In this document: one piece after another, positions 18,227 to 27,550 of the stretch | Layout of the letters: each line of letters starts with the position of its first letter | Position numbering within the stretch: position 1 is the first letter of the stretch | Assembly: GCF_900099615.1 (NCBI RefSeq) | Contig: NZ_FMTE01000003.1 | Span: forward strand, 124,001-188,000 | Origin: Borreliella japonica | Lineage (GTDB): Bacteria > Spirochaetota > Spirochaetia > Borreliales > Borreliaceae | Length of the DNA stretch: 64,000 bases | Direction of reading: 5' to 3' | Translations under genes and position numbers: made by a program | Notes under the pieces: model-generated | Seen by the model: the letters and a program-made list of their open reading frames with translations, nothing else | Databases searched by the model: none | What the model was told of the DNA's origin: nothing

Positions 18227-19005
18227 ATTTGGCTAGTATAATTGGGTGGGGAGTTGGATTTGGAGCTATTTTAATTTCCATGGCATTTACTCCCACAGGA
18301 CTTGGTGTTTTTTGGGATTTAAGTTCTGTTTTTATTACTGTTGTTGGATCTTTTTCCGCGCTTATGGCTTCTTCAGAAGTTATTGCTGTAAAAAAAATTC
18401 CTACTTATTTGGGATTTTTCTTTAAAAGAAATTCTTATGCCAAGATTTCTATTATAAAAGTGTTAGTAGAGCTTTCAGAAAAGGCTAGAAAAGAAGGTCT
18501 TTTGTCTCTTGACGATGAGCTTGAACAAATTAATGATCCATTTTTTAAGTCAGGAATGAGACTTGTTGTTGATGGTGCAGATCCCGAGGTAATTAGAACT
18601 ATGCTTTATTTAGAGCTTGATCAAATGCAAGAAAGGCATAAAGTTGGCTCAGATCTTTTTAAGACTTGGGCAAAACTTGCCCCGGCTTTTGGTATGACGG
18701 GCACTCTAATAGGACTTGTAGCTCTTCTAGGTAATCTAGAGGACAAGTCTGCGCTTGGTTCTTCTATGGCTGTTGCTCTTATTACAACTCTTTATGGGAC
18801 CATAATGGCAAATTTAATGTTTACTCCTGTCCAACTTAAGTTGGAGAAAATTGATTCTGAGGAGGCTGCAGTAAAGACAATGATAATTGAAGGTGTTTTA
18901 TCAATTCAGTCCGGAGATAATCCTAGAATTTTAGAGCAAAAACTGATGACGTTTTTGACCCCCAAAGATCGAAACCAGCTTAGTAGCAGTATTGGAGGTG
19001 AGTAA
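18223..19005 (+). CDS. motA: MotA, stator proton-channel subunit
   Basis: 260-aa inner-membrane stator protein. Four hydrophobic segments: ~5-25, ~30-50, ~150-172 and ~180-205. The cytoplasmic loop between the second and third carries the charged region that touches FliG. Motif WAKLAPAFGMTGTLIGLVAL with the conserved proline, and TLYGTIMANLMFTP in the last helix. Overlaps flbD by 4 nt and motB by 1 nt. Confidence 0.97.
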   Translation: MNLASIIGWGVGFGAILISMAFTPTGLGVFWDLSSVFITVVGSFSALMASSEVIAVKKIPTYLGFFFKRNSYAKISIIKVLVELSEKARKEGLLSLDDELEQINDPFFKSGMRLVVDGADPEVIRTMLYLELDQMQERHKVGSDLFKTWAKLAPAFGMTGTLIGLVALLGNLEDKSALGSSMAVALITTLYGTIMANLMFTPVQLKLEKIDSEEAAVKTMIIEGVLSIQSGDNPRILEQKLMTFLTPKDRNQLSSSIGGE

Positions 19006-19787
19006 TGGCTTTGAGAGCTAAAAAGCCTTTAAAATGTGATGAGGGATCTCCAGATTATATGTTGACTTATGGAGATATGGTTACCTTGCTGCTTGTATTT
19101 TTTGTTACAATGTTTTCATTAAATGATATTATTTTTCAAGAAAATGTAATAAGGATAATGTCTGCTTCTTTTACTGGTGCAGGATTTTTTAAAGGCGGTA
19201 AGACTTTAGATTTTAATAAATTATCTTATTTGAGCAATAGTTTTATGTCTTTGCCTTCTACTGTTCGCAATAAACAAGCATCTCAAACTGCTAAAAATAA
19301 ATCTATGATTGAATTTATTGAGAAAATTCAATCCAAAAATATTATGGTTAGGCAGGAAGAGAGAGGTATTGTGATATCTCTTGCAGCAGATGCATTTTTT
19401 GATTCTGCTAGTGCAGATGTTAAGCTTGAAGACAATAGAGATTCTATTCAAAAAATAGCATCTTTTATTGGGGTTTTAAGTTCTAGAGGCTATAATTTTA
19501 AAATAGAAGGGCATACGGATAATATTGATACTGATGTAAATGGGCCTTGGAAAAGCAATTGGGAGCTTTCGGTTGCAAGATCTGTTAATATGCTGGAACA
19601 TATTTTGAACTATCTAGATCAATCTAATGTTAAGAGCATTGAAAATAGGTTTGAAGTATCTGGTTTTGGCGGAAGCAGGCCTATTGTAACAGACGATACT
19701 CCTGAGGGCAGAGCTTATAATAGAAGAATTGATATATTAATTACTACGGATGCATCTTTAAGTTTTCCTAGGGAAATTACACAATAA
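19005..19787 (+). CDS. motB: MotB, stator peptidoglycan-anchoring subunit
   Basis: 260 aa. N-terminal DYMLTYGDMVTLLLVFFVTMF gives the single membrane helix with the proton-carrying Asp24 (seen by count; this residue is known as essential in B. burgdorferi). Residues ~120-255 are an OmpA-like peptidoglycan-binding domain: FFDSASADVKL, KIEGHTDNIDT and EGRAYNRRIDI. Start overlaps the motA stop (TAATG). Confidence 0.97.
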   Translation: MALRAKKPLKCDEGSPDYMLTYGDMVTLLLVFFVTMFSLNDIIFQENVIRIMSASFTGAGFFKGGKTLDFNKLSYLSNSFMSLPSTVRNKQASQTAKNKSMIEFIEKIQSKNIMVRQEERGIVISLAADAFFDSASADVKLEDNRDSIQKIASFIGVLSSRGYNFKIEGHTDNIDTDVNGPWKSNWELSVARSVNMLEHILNYLDQSNVKSIENRFEVSGFGGSRPIVTDDTPEGRAYNRRIDILITTDASLSFPREITQ

Positions 19788-19834
19788 TAATTCTTTTTAA
19801 TTGTAAAGAAGAAATTAATAGGAGGAATTTTATT

Positions 19835-20371
19835 ATGCCGAATAAGGATGATGAAAATTTAGATGTAGGAGATTCTAATATTAGCAGAAAAGGTGGTTTA
19901 TTGCCTGATATTATAATAAAAATTTTGCAGATACTAGCAATAGGAATATTTACTGTTGCGATAATGATAATTGTTTCTTATTTTGTATCTAAAATGGTAG
20001 TAAGCCAAAGTGGGGCTCCTAGTGATTTTCCAGTTTTTTCTAATGAATACCTAGGAAAGCCGCCTATGCTTATATGGTATGAAAGCATAGATGAGATTAG
20101 AGGCAATACTTTAGATATTCCTCCAAAAACTTTTGTTGTAAAGCTTGCTTTAGGGTATGCAGAGAATAATGTTAATATTCTCAATGAGCTTGGAAGACAA
20201 AAAGTTCGCTTAAAAGACATTATTAGAGAATATTTTAGTCAAAGAACTGGTCAAGAAATAAAAAATGAAAGTCAAATAAAAGCAGAGATTAAAGCAAGAA
20301 TTAATAGTATTCTTAGAAATGGAGAAATAAAAGAAATAGCATTAACTCAAATTGATATTTTTGATATGTAA
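19835..20371 (+). CDS. fliL: FliL, stator-associated membrane protein
   Basis: 178 aa with one membrane helix (~25-52) and a periplasmic SPFH-like domain ending QRTGQEIKNESQIKAEI...EIKEIALTQIDIFD (middle omitted), the typical FliL C-terminus. FliL rings stabilise extended stators; in B. burgdorferi it is known to affect flagellar orientation. AGGAGG (19820-19825) precedes ATG 19835. The 47-nt gap after motB is one of the larger ones in this operon. Confidence 0.94.
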   Translation: MPNKDDENLDVGDSNISRKGGLLPDIIIKILQILAIGIFTVAIMIIVSYFVSKMVVSQSGAPSDFPVFSNEYLGKPPMLIWYESIDEIRGNTLDIPPKTFVVKLALGYAENNVNILNELGRQKVRLKDIIREYFSQRTGQEIKNESQIKAEIKARINSILRNGEIKEIALTQIDIFDM

Positions 20372-20393
20372 TAAAAATTTAAAGGAATTTTAA

Positions 20394-21452
20394 ATGGCAA
20401 ACAATCCAGGAGCTTTGTCTCAAGACGATATAGATAGTCTTTTAGAGTCTATCAACTCATCTGAAAGTTTATCGTTAGATGAACCCCTTTCTAATGTTAT
20501 ATCTAGTCCTACAGGCAAAAAGCAAAAAGTTAAGTTGTATGATTTTAAAAGGCCAGATAAATTTTCAAAAGAGCAAGTCAGAACTGTTTCAAGTTTTCAT
20601 GAGGCATTTGCTAGGTATACTACAACCTCACTTTCTGCTCTTTTAAGAAAAATGGTTCATGTTCATGTGGCTTCAGTTGATCAGTTAACTTATGAAGAGT
20701 TTATTAGGTCGATACCCAACCCCACAACTTTAGCAATAATAAACATGGATCCTCTTAAAGGGTCTGCTATTTTTGAAGTTGATCCAACCATAGCATTTGC
20801 CATAGTAGATAGGCTTTTTGGTGGAGATGGAGATACGATTAAAGATAAAAGTAGAGATTTAACAGAAATTGAACAATCTGTCATGGAAAGTGTTATTATT
20901 CGTATACTTGCTAATATGAGAGAGGCTTGGTCTCAAGTAGTTGATCTAAGACCAAGATTTGGACATATTGAGGTTAATCCACAATTTGCTCAAATAGTTC
21001 CCCCTACAGAAATGATTATTTTAGTAACTCTTGAGGTTAAAATAGGAAAAGTGGAAGGGCTTATGAATTTTTGTTTGCCTTATATTACCATAGAGCCTAT
21101 TGTTTCAAAATTATCAACAAGATATTGGCATTCTTTGATTGGAGTTGGAACCACTAGCGAGAATCTTGATGCTTTGCGTGAAAAGTTGGAAAATACAGCA
21201 ATGCCTTTAGTAGCAGAAATAGGAGAAGTTAAGCTTAAGGTAAGAGAAATTTTATCGCTTGACAAAGGTGATGTTTTAAATCTTGAATCTTCTCTAATAA
21301 ATAAAGATTTAACTTTAAAAGTTGGTACTAAAGAAAAGTTTAAATGTAGAATGGGTTTAATGGGAAATAAAGTTTCAGTACAAATTACGGAAAAAATTGG
21401 AGATATAAAGGGTTTTGATTTGTTAAAAGAGCTTACAGAAGAGGTTGAGTGA
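20394..21452 (+). CDS. fliM: FliM, switch protein of the C-ring
   Basis: 352 aa. LSQDDIDSLLESI at residues 8-20 is the conserved CheY-P binding peptide; the middle CheC-like domain runs ~50-240 (FGHIEVNPQFAQIVPPTEM), and the C-terminal SpoA domain ~260-345. It couples chemotaxis signals to rotor direction. AAAGGAA precedes ATG. Confidence 0.97.
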   Translation: MANNPGALSQDDIDSLLESINSSESLSLDEPLSNVISSPTGKKQKVKLYDFKRPDKFSKEQVRTVSSFHEAFARYTTTSLSALLRKMVHVHVASVDQLTYEEFIRSIPNPTTLAIINMDPLKGSAIFEVDPTIAFAIVDRLFGGDGDTIKDKSRDLTEIEQSVMESVIIRILANMREAWSQVVDLRPRFGHIEVNPQFAQIVPPTEMIILVTLEVKIGKVEGLMNFCLPYITIEPIVSKLSTRYWHSLIGVGTTSENLDALREKLENTAMPLVAEIGEVKLKVREILSLDKGDVLNLESSLINKDLTLKVGTKEKFKCRMGLMGNKVSVQITEKIGDIKGFDLLKELTEEVE

Positions 21453-21497
21453 TAGTTGTTTATTTATTATAACTTAAATTATTAAGAGGTTAAATTT

Positions 21498-21839
21498 ATG
21501 AGTGTAGATGAAAAAAATGATAATGGAGAAAAGCCGGAAATAAAGGGAGTTAAGCTTCCCGATTTAATTGATACTTTGCCAGAAGGAGTTGATCCTAGTA
21601 ATTTTGGGCTTTTGATGGATGTTTCTATGCAGCTTACTGTAGAACTTGGGAGAACAGAGCGCAAAATAAAGGATATACTTGGCATGTCTGAGGGCACGAT
21701 TATTACTCTTGATAAACTTGCTGGTGAGCCTGTAGATATTTTAGTAAATGGTAAAATAGTTGCCAGGGGAGAAGTAGTCGTAATCGATGAGAATTTTGGA
21801 GTTAGAATTACTGAGATAATTAAAACTAAAAATGAATAA
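21498..21839 (+). CDS. fliN: FliN, C-ring SpoA-domain protein
   Basis: 113 aa: a ~35-residue acidic/polar leader, then a SpoA domain ([20 protein letters not shown] and [21 protein letters not shown]) that forms the base of the C-ring and docks FliH. AGAGG (21485-21489) precedes ATG 21498. Overlaps fliO by 8 nt. Confidence 0.96.
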   Translation: MSVDEKNDNGEKPEIKGVKLPDLIDTLPEGVDPSNFGLLMDVSMQLTVELGRTERKIKDILGMSEGTIITLDKLAGEPVDILVNGKIVARGEVVVIDENFGVRITEIIKTKNE

Positions 21840-22461
21840 TAAATTTTTATTTTTAGTTTTTTTAGCGTTTTCTAATTTTTTTACACATGCTAATTCACAA
21901 GAGCAGGTAGATTCAATATCTACTGATTTAGAAAATGAATCCAGCTTGCCAATTTTTGAAGAGGATAAGCCAGCTCTTACTAATAATGACAGTGTTCAAA
22001 CGATTTCTCTTTTTAATATTTCTGATTTGGTCAAGATAGTTTTATTTCTACTTATTGCTTTTTTTATCTTTTTCTTATTTAAAAAGTTGATTTTTCATTC
22101 AAAAAAAAGCAAATATGAACAAAATTCTAATTTGATCAAGGAACTTGTTTTTTACGAGATAAATGTTAAAAACTCAATAAGAATTATAAACATACTAGAC
22201 AATGTTTACGTATTTTTAGTTTCCAGCAATTCTTCTACTTTACTCAAAGAGGTTAAATCTGAAGAAGAGTTAGAAGATTTAAAACTTAGACTTAGCGAAA
22301 TTAATAATTTTGCTAAGAAAGAAGATTCTTTTAAATCAATCTTTAAGAAAATGTTGCTCAAAAAAGAAGAGATTCCTTTTTCTAGGAATGATTATGTTAA
22401 ACTTGAGAAGAAAATTGAGACTTCACTTAAGGATAAACAAGATAGATTAAAAAAATTTTAG
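21832..22461 (+). CDS. fliO: FliO (FliZ), flagellar export-gate assembly protein
   Basis: 209 aa with a cleavable-looking signal peptide (~1-22, ending THANSQ), a periplasmic acidic segment, a strong membrane helix at ~65-85 ([17 protein letters not shown]) and a charged cytoplasmic tail. FliO helps assemble FliP rings. The call is based on topology, size and place directly before fliP; sequence conservation in the family is weak. Called fliZ in Borrelia annotations. Confidence 0.85.
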   Translation: MNNKFLFLVFLAFSNFFTHANSQEQVDSISTDLENESSLPIFEEDKPALTNNDSVQTISLFNISDLVKIVLFLLIAFFIFFLFKKLIFHSKKSKYEQNSNLIKELVFYEINVKNSIRIINILDNVYVFLVSSNSSTLLKEVKSEEELEDLKLRLSEINNFAKKEDSFKSIFKKMLLKKEEIPFSRNDYVKLEKKIETSLKDKQDRLKKF

Positions 22462-22471
22462 AGGGTTTATT

Positions 22472-23230
22472 TTGAGAAAGTGTTTTTTTTTATTTTTTAG
22501 TGTAACAAGTTTATCTTTTGCTCAAACAAAGTCTTTGCAAGCTACCAATGGTCTTAATTTTCCGTTTTTAAATTTTGAAAATATTAGTGGTTCAGAGATA
22601 GCTTTTTCTTTACAACTTTTGATTCTATTAACCATTATTACTCTTTCTCCAGCATTTTTAGTTTTAATGACTTCGTTTTTGCGAATATCTATAGTTTTGG
22701 ATTTTATTAGGCGTGCGTTATCTCTTCAGCAATCTCCTCCTACTCAAATAGTAATGGGATTGGCCTTGTTTTTAACTATTTTTACTATGTGGCCAACCTT
22801 TAATATTATATATAAACAAGCTTATTTGCCCCTTAAAGAATCAAAAATAAATTTTGATGAATTTTATAATAAAGGAATTGCTCCTCTTAGAATTTTTATG
22901 TATAAGCAGATGTCTGATGGGCGCCATGAAGAGATTAGGTTATTTATGAGTATTAGTAATTATGATCGACCAAAAAATTTTAGCGAAGTGCCAACACATG
23001 TTTTAATAGCAGCTTTTATTTTGCATGAGCTTAAAGTGGCTTTCAAGATGGGAATTTTAATATTTTTGCCTTTTATAGTTTTAGATATTATTGTTGCTTC
23101 TGTTTTAATGGCTATGGGTATGATAATGTTACCTCCTGTAATGATATCTTTGCCTTTTAAGTTGATTCTTTTTGTAATGGTAGATGGCTGGACTTTAATT
23201 ACCAATGGTCTTATTAAAAGTTTTATGTAA
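22472..23230 (+). CDS. fliP: FliP, flagellar export-gate protein
   Basis: 252 aa. Signal peptide (~1-17), then the export-gate core: LTIITLSPAFLVLMTSFLRI, the RRALSLQQSPPTQIVMGLAL motif and C-terminal PFIVLDIIVASVLMAMGM, all diagnostic for FliP. FliP5FliQ4FliR1 forms the secretion pore. TTG start at 22472, with AGAGGG at 22460-22465. Confidence 0.97.
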   Translation: MRKCFFLFFSVTSLSFAQTKSLQATNGLNFPFLNFENISGSEIAFSLQLLILLTIITLSPAFLVLMTSFLRISIVLDFIRRALSLQQSPPTQIVMGLALFLTIFTMWPTFNIIYKQAYLPLKESKINFDEFYNKGIAPLRIFMYKQMSDGRHEEIRLFMSISNYDRPKNFSEVPTHVLIAAFILHELKVAFKMGILIFLPFIVLDIIVASVLMAMGMIMLPPVMISLPFKLILFVMVDGWTLITNGLIKSFM

Positions 23231-23238
23231 GGTTGTAT

Positions 23239-23502
23239 ATGACTGCAGGGCACATTCTTTATTTAATTAGAATTTCTATTGAAAATATTATTATTTTATC
23301 AGCTCCAATGTTGATTATAGCTCTTATAGTTGGTCTTTTGATTTCGATTTTTCAAGCTATTACTTCAATTCAAGATCAAACTTTAAGTTTTATTCCAAAG
23401 ATTATTGTTATACTTTTAACTATTGTGATTTTCGGTCCTTGGATTTTGAATAAGCTTATGCAGTTTACCTATGTGATTTTCAATCAATTGCAAAATGTTT
23501 AA
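23239..23502 (+). CDS. fliQ: FliQ, flagellar export-gate protein
   Basis: 87-aa two-helix export-gate subunit. Motifs: SAPMLIIALIVGLLISIFQA and ITSIQDQTLSFIPKI, highly characteristic of FliQ. I start at ATG 23239 because AAGG at 23229-23232 lies 6 nt upstream; a TTG at 23233 would abut that site. Confidence 0.95.
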   Translation: MTAGHILYLIRISIENIIILSAPMLIIALIVGLLISIFQAITSIQDQTLSFIPKIIVILLTIVIFGPWILNKLMQFTYVIFNQLQNV

Positions 23503-23516
23503 TTTATGATTTTAAA

Positions 23517-24326
23517 TTGTATTATTTGGATGAAATTTTGAATTTGAATTTTTTAGTTTTAAAATCTTTTACAATTTTGCCTGTTTTGGTTAGAATTTTT
23601 ATGTTTTTAAAATTCTCTCCATTTTTTTCAACAATAAAAATGGGATATTTTAATTTTTTCTTTTCTTTGATTCTATCTGTAATCGTTGTTGAAAAGATTA
23701 AAGTTGCTTATCCTTTGGACAATATGTTTTCTTTTATGTTAATTTTATCAGGAGAAGCTATTTTAGGCCTTATTCAAGCATTTTTTGTTAGTATAATTTT
23801 CAATGTTTTTCATTTAGTTGGATTTTTCTTCTCTAATCAAATTGGGCTTGCTTATGCAAATATTTTTGATATCTTTTCAGAAGAAGATAGCATGATTATT
23901 TCGCAAATTTTTGCTTATTTGTTTTTACTTTTGTTCTTATCAAGCAATTTTTTACTTCGATTTTTTGTGATTGGCATACACGATTCTGTTTTGAATATTA
24001 GGGTTGAACATTTGGTCAATATGAGAAATTCAGAATTTGTCAAGCTTTTACTTATATCTTTTGGATTTCTTTTTGAAAAAGCTTTATTAATTTCGTTTCC
24101 AATATTGGCTTTGCTTTTGCTTTTTTATCTGGTATTAGGAATACTTTCAAAATCATCTCCTCAGATTAATTTATTAGTAATTAGTTTTTCAACTTCGCTA
24201 TTTTTAGGGTTGTTAATTTTGTATATTGGATTTCCAAGCTTAGCAATATCTTCAAAAAGAGTAATTGAACTTTCCTTAGATTCTCTTGCTAGTTTTTTAA
24301 AATTGTTTTCCAGAGTTTTAAAATAA
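23517..24326 (+). CDS. fliR: FliR, flagellar export-gate protein
   Basis: 269-aa polytopic protein with about six hydrophobic segments; PVLVRIFMFLKFSPFF and EAILGLIQAFFVSIIFN match FliR, as does GFPSLAISSKRVIELS near the C-terminus. The start is uncertain: TTG 23517 or TTG 23526, neither with a clear Shine-Dalgarno, suggesting re-initiation after fliQ. The TAA stop overlaps the flhB ATG by one base. Confidence 0.92.
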   Translation: MYYLDEILNLNFLVLKSFTILPVLVRIFMFLKFSPFFSTIKMGYFNFFFSLILSVIVVEKIKVAYPLDNMFSFMLILSGEAILGLIQAFFVSIIFNVFHLVGFFFSNQIGLAYANIFDIFSEEDSMIISQIFAYLFLLLFLSSNFLLRFFVIGIHDSVLNIRVEHLVNMRNSEFVKLLLISFGFLFEKALLISFPILALLLLFYLVLGILSKSSPQINLLVISFSTSLFLGLLILYIGFPSLAISSKRVIELSLDSLASFLKLFSRVLK

Positions 24327-25444
24327 TGATAAAAGATGAATTTTTGATTAAAAGTTGGTATATTCCTCTTAATTTTTTTTCTGCAGATGATGAAGGAAGA
24401 ACCGAATTACCCACTGATCAGAAAAAGCAAAAAGCAAGAGAAGAGGGGCGGGTATTAAAGTCCACTGAAATCAATACTGCTATTAGTCTTTTATTGCTGT
24501 TTGCATTGTTTTTTTTCATGCTTTCTTATTTTACTTTAGATTTAGTAGCTGTTTTTAAAGAGCAAACCAGCAAGCTTCCTGAAGTTATGAGGATTAGTGT
24601 TTATTCTATGGGTTTTGCATATATTAGATCCATTATTGGGTATGTCGTTTTGTTTTTTTTTGCATCCTTGGCTGTTAATTTTTTTGCCAATATTATTCAA
24701 GTAGGCTTTTTTATTACTTTTAAATCTTTGGAGCCAAGGTGGGATAAAATTAGTTTTAATTTTTTCAGGTGGGCCAAGAATTCTTTTTTTTCAGCAGGGG
24801 CTTTTTTCAATTTGTTTAAAAGTTTGTTAAAAGTTGTTATAATATGCTTGATATATTATTTTATTATAGAAAACAATATAGGCAAAATTTCTAAGCTTTC
24901 GGAGTATACACTTCAGTCTGGAATTTCTATTGTATTGGTGCTTGCCTATAAGATATGTTTTTTCTCAGCAATCTTTTTGGCAATTGTCGGAGTGTTTGAT
25001 TATTTGTTTCAAAGATCTCAGTACATTGAGAGTTTGAAAATGACAAAAGAAGAGGTAAAGCAGGAGAGAAAGGAAATGGAAGGTGATCCTTTACTTCGAT
25101 CTAGAATAAAAGAGAGAATGAGGATTGTTTTAAGTACTAATTTAAGAGTAGCTGTTCCTCAAGCAGATGTGGTGGTTACAAATCCAGAACATTTTGCAGT
25201 TGCTATTAAGTGGGATAGTGAAACAATGTTAGCTCCAAGGGTGCTTGCAAAAGGTCAGGATGAAATAGCTCTCACAATTAAAAAAATTGCAAGAGAAAAT
25301 AATATTCCTTTAATGGAAAATAAGCTGCTTGCAAGAGCGCTTTATGCTAATGTTAAGGTTAACGAAGAGATTCCAAGAGAATATTGGGAGGTTGTTTCAA
25401 AAATTCTTGTGAGAGTATATTCTATTACTAAAAAGTTTAATTAG
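24326..25444 (+). CDS. flhB: FlhB, export-gate specificity switch
   Basis: 372 aa. Four membrane helices (~50-215) after the GRTELPTDQKKQKAREEG motif, then a cytoplasmic domain with the autocleavage site NPEH at residues 286-289 (usual NPTH; cleavage between Asn and Pro). Cleavage switches export from rod/hook to filament type and works with FliK. The motif is intact, so autocleavage is expected. Confidence 0.96.
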   Translation: MIKDEFLIKSWYIPLNFFSADDEGRTELPTDQKKQKAREEGRVLKSTEINTAISLLLLFALFFFMLSYFTLDLVAVFKEQTSKLPEVMRISVYSMGFAYIRSIIGYVVLFFFASLAVNFFANIIQVGFFITFKSLEPRWDKISFNFFRWAKNSFFSAGAFFNLFKSLLKVVIICLIYYFIIENNIGKISKLSEYTLQSGISIVLVLAYKICFFSAIFLAIVGVFDYLFQRSQYIESLKMTKEEVKQERKEMEGDPLLRSRIKERMRIVLSTNLRVAVPQADVVVTNPEHFAVAIKWDSETMLAPRVLAKGQDEIALTIKKIARENNIPLMENKLLARALYANVKVNEEIPREYWEVVSKILVRVYSITKKFN

Positions 25445-25452
25445 AGGTTCTA

Positions 25453-27546
25453 TTGTTGGATGCTAGAAAAAATTTTATATTAGGATATTTAGGGCTTAAT
25501 AATAAGTCTGATTTAATAATTTCAGTCGGTTTGATATTTATTGTTGCTGGGTTTATCTTACCTCTTCCCGCGGTTATTTTGGATGTTTTGATTACTGTTA
25601 ATTTAGTAATAAGTCTTTTAATTATTTTAATTGTTCTTTATTCTAAGAGATCTCTAGATTTTTCTGTTTTTCCTACCTTATTACTTGTGATGACTATTTT
25701 TGGACTTGTTCTTAATATTTCTTCTACTAGGTTGATTTTAACTAAAGGTGTAAATTTTGATGGGCAAATGATAAGAACGTTTGGTACATTTGTTGTAGGT
25801 AGTTCTGGAATTCAAGGACTTGTTGTTGGATTTATAATATTTATAATAATAATTGCTGTTCAGTTTATTGTAATTACCAAGGGAGCAACAAGGGTAGCCG
25901 AAGTTGCAGCTCGGTTTGCTCTTGATGCGCTTCCTGGCAAGCAAATGGCCATTGATTCTGCCTACAGTTCTGGAAATTTGACAGAAGAAGAAGCTACAAG
26001 GCAAAAAAACGATTTACAATCTGAAGTCAATTTTTATGGAGCAATGGATGGAGCTTCTAAATTTGTATCGGGAAATGTTAAGGTTGGATTTTTGATAACT
26101 CTTATAAATATTCTTGGTGGTTTGTTGGTAGGAATAACTTTGCAAGGTCTTAGCTTTAACGAAGCTCTTAATAATTATGTTTCATTGACAGTTGGTGATG
26201 GGCTTGTGTCTCAATTGCCGTCTCTTTTAATTTCAACGGCTACAGGCTTGATTGTAACTAGATCGATTTCAAAAAATAGCTTTGGTGGCGAGATTTTTGA
26301 GCAATTCACAAATTATTTAGGAATTTATTGGATTGTTTCTGGATTTTTGTTTTTCTTAGCTTTTCTTCCTGGATTTCCAACCTTAATTCTTATTTCTTTA
26401 AGCTTGCTGATTGCATTTTTAGCTTATTCTCTTTCAGGAATAAAGCGCAAAGAAGAAATTGCTGAAAAAAGGAAGCTGGAAGAGGAGCAAGCGTCAGTGT
26501 ATTCAGATAAAGATGTTGCGCCTGTTGTTCCTCTTGATCCACTAGCTCTTGAAATTGGATATAATCTTGTTCCAATAGTTGATGATACAAAAACTTCTGA
26601 ACTACTTGATCGTATTATTAAGATAAGGCGTGAGATTGCATTTGAATTTGGAATAGTTGTGCCTAAGATTAGAATAGTTGACAATATGCGACTTCAACCC
26701 AATGTTTATTCTTTTAAATTAAGAGGAGTTGAAGTTGGACGAGGTGAGATTAAACTTGGTAAATTTTTAGTGATAAATATTGGAATTGACTCTGGAATAG
26801 ATGGAGATCTTGTTAAAGATCCTTCATTTGGACTTCCTTCTCTTTGGGTAAATGATGATGGGCGAGAAACTGCTGAAAAATTGGGTTATACTGTTGTAGA
26901 TCCCCCTTCGATTATTGCTACTCATATGACAGAGCTTATTAAAAGACATTCTTACGAAATTTTGACTCGTCAAGATGTTCAAAATACCCTTGATGTTTTT
27001 AAAAAAGATTATGGAGCTATTGTTGAAGAAGTTCTTAAGAATTTTTCAGTTGGCGAGATTCAAAGGGTTTTACAGGGGCTTTTAAAAGAGCAGGTTTCAA
27101 TTCGCAATTTGGTTACAATTTTTGAAACAATTGCAGATTTTACAAGCATTACTAAGGATATATTTTTCTTGATTGAAAAATGTAGACAATCAATTGGAAG
27201 GCAAATAACTAGTGGATATTTAGACTTAAATTCTGAGCTTAATGTAATAACCTTAAACCCCGGTTTTGAGCAAATAATAATTGATTCTCGTGTGGAATCC
27301 AATCATGATCTTATAAGCTCAATTGATCCTAATTTGAAAACTAAATTTATTTATGAACTTTTCAAAGTTGTAAACGAAGTTCAAGCAGAAGGGTTTTATC
27401 CAGTCATCCTCTCAAGTGAATCATCAAGGCCTATAATAAAAGTGATAACAAGCAGAGAGATTCCAGAGCTTGTTGTTATGTCTGTTTTAGAGGTTCCCCA
27501 AAATATTAAAGTTAATGTTCTTAAAACGGTAGAGGTTAAAGAATAG
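25453..27546 (+). CDS. flhA: FlhA, export-gate ring protein
   Basis: 697 aa. About eight membrane helices in the first ~330 residues with the FHIPEP-family signature RVAEVAARFALDALPGKQMA and GAMDGASKFV, then a large cytoplasmic domain that forms a nonameric docking ring for substrates and chaperones. TTG at 25453 and the adjacent TTG at 25456 are both possible (AGAGG 5 or 8 nt upstream). Confidence 0.97.
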   Translation: MLDARKNFILGYLGLNNKSDLIISVGLIFIVAGFILPLPAVILDVLITVNLVISLLIILIVLYSKRSLDFSVFPTLLLVMTIFGLVLNISSTRLILTKGVNFDGQMIRTFGTFVVGSSGIQGLVVGFIIFIIIIAVQFIVITKGATRVAEVAARFALDALPGKQMAIDSAYSSGNLTEEEATRQKNDLQSEVNFYGAMDGASKFVSGNVKVGFLITLINILGGLLVGITLQGLSFNEALNNYVSLTVGDGLVSQLPSLLISTATGLIVTRSISKNSFGGEIFEQFTNYLGIYWIVSGFLFFLAFLPGFPTLILISLSLLIAFLAYSLSGIKRKEEIAEKRKLEEEQASVYSDKDVAPVVPLDPLALEIGYNLVPIVDDTKTSELLDRIIKIRREIAFEFGIVVPKIRIVDNMRLQPNVYSFKLRGVEVGRGEIKLGKFLVINIGIDSGIDGDLVKDPSFGLPSLWVNDDGRETAEKLGYTVVDPPSIIATHMTELIKRHSYEILTRQDVQNTLDVFKKDYGAIVEEVLKNFSVGEIQRVLQGLLKEQVSIRNLVTIFETIADFTSITKDIFFLIEKCRQSIGRQITSGYLDLNSELNVITLNPGFEQIIIDSRVESNHDLISSIDPNLKTKFIYELFKVVNEVQAEGFYPVILSSESSRPIIKVITSREIPELVVMSVLEVPQNIKVNVLKTVEVKE

Positions 27547-27550
27547 TATT

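Noticed and set aside
19791..19810. TTCTTT/AAAGAA hairpin between motB and fliL
   Set aside because: Only six A-T-rich pairs with an 8-nt loop; too weak to call an attenuator or terminator.
21453..21497. Possible internal promoter before fliN (TATAAC-like box)
   Set aside because: No matching -35 at a sensible distance; the short gap fits operon read-through.
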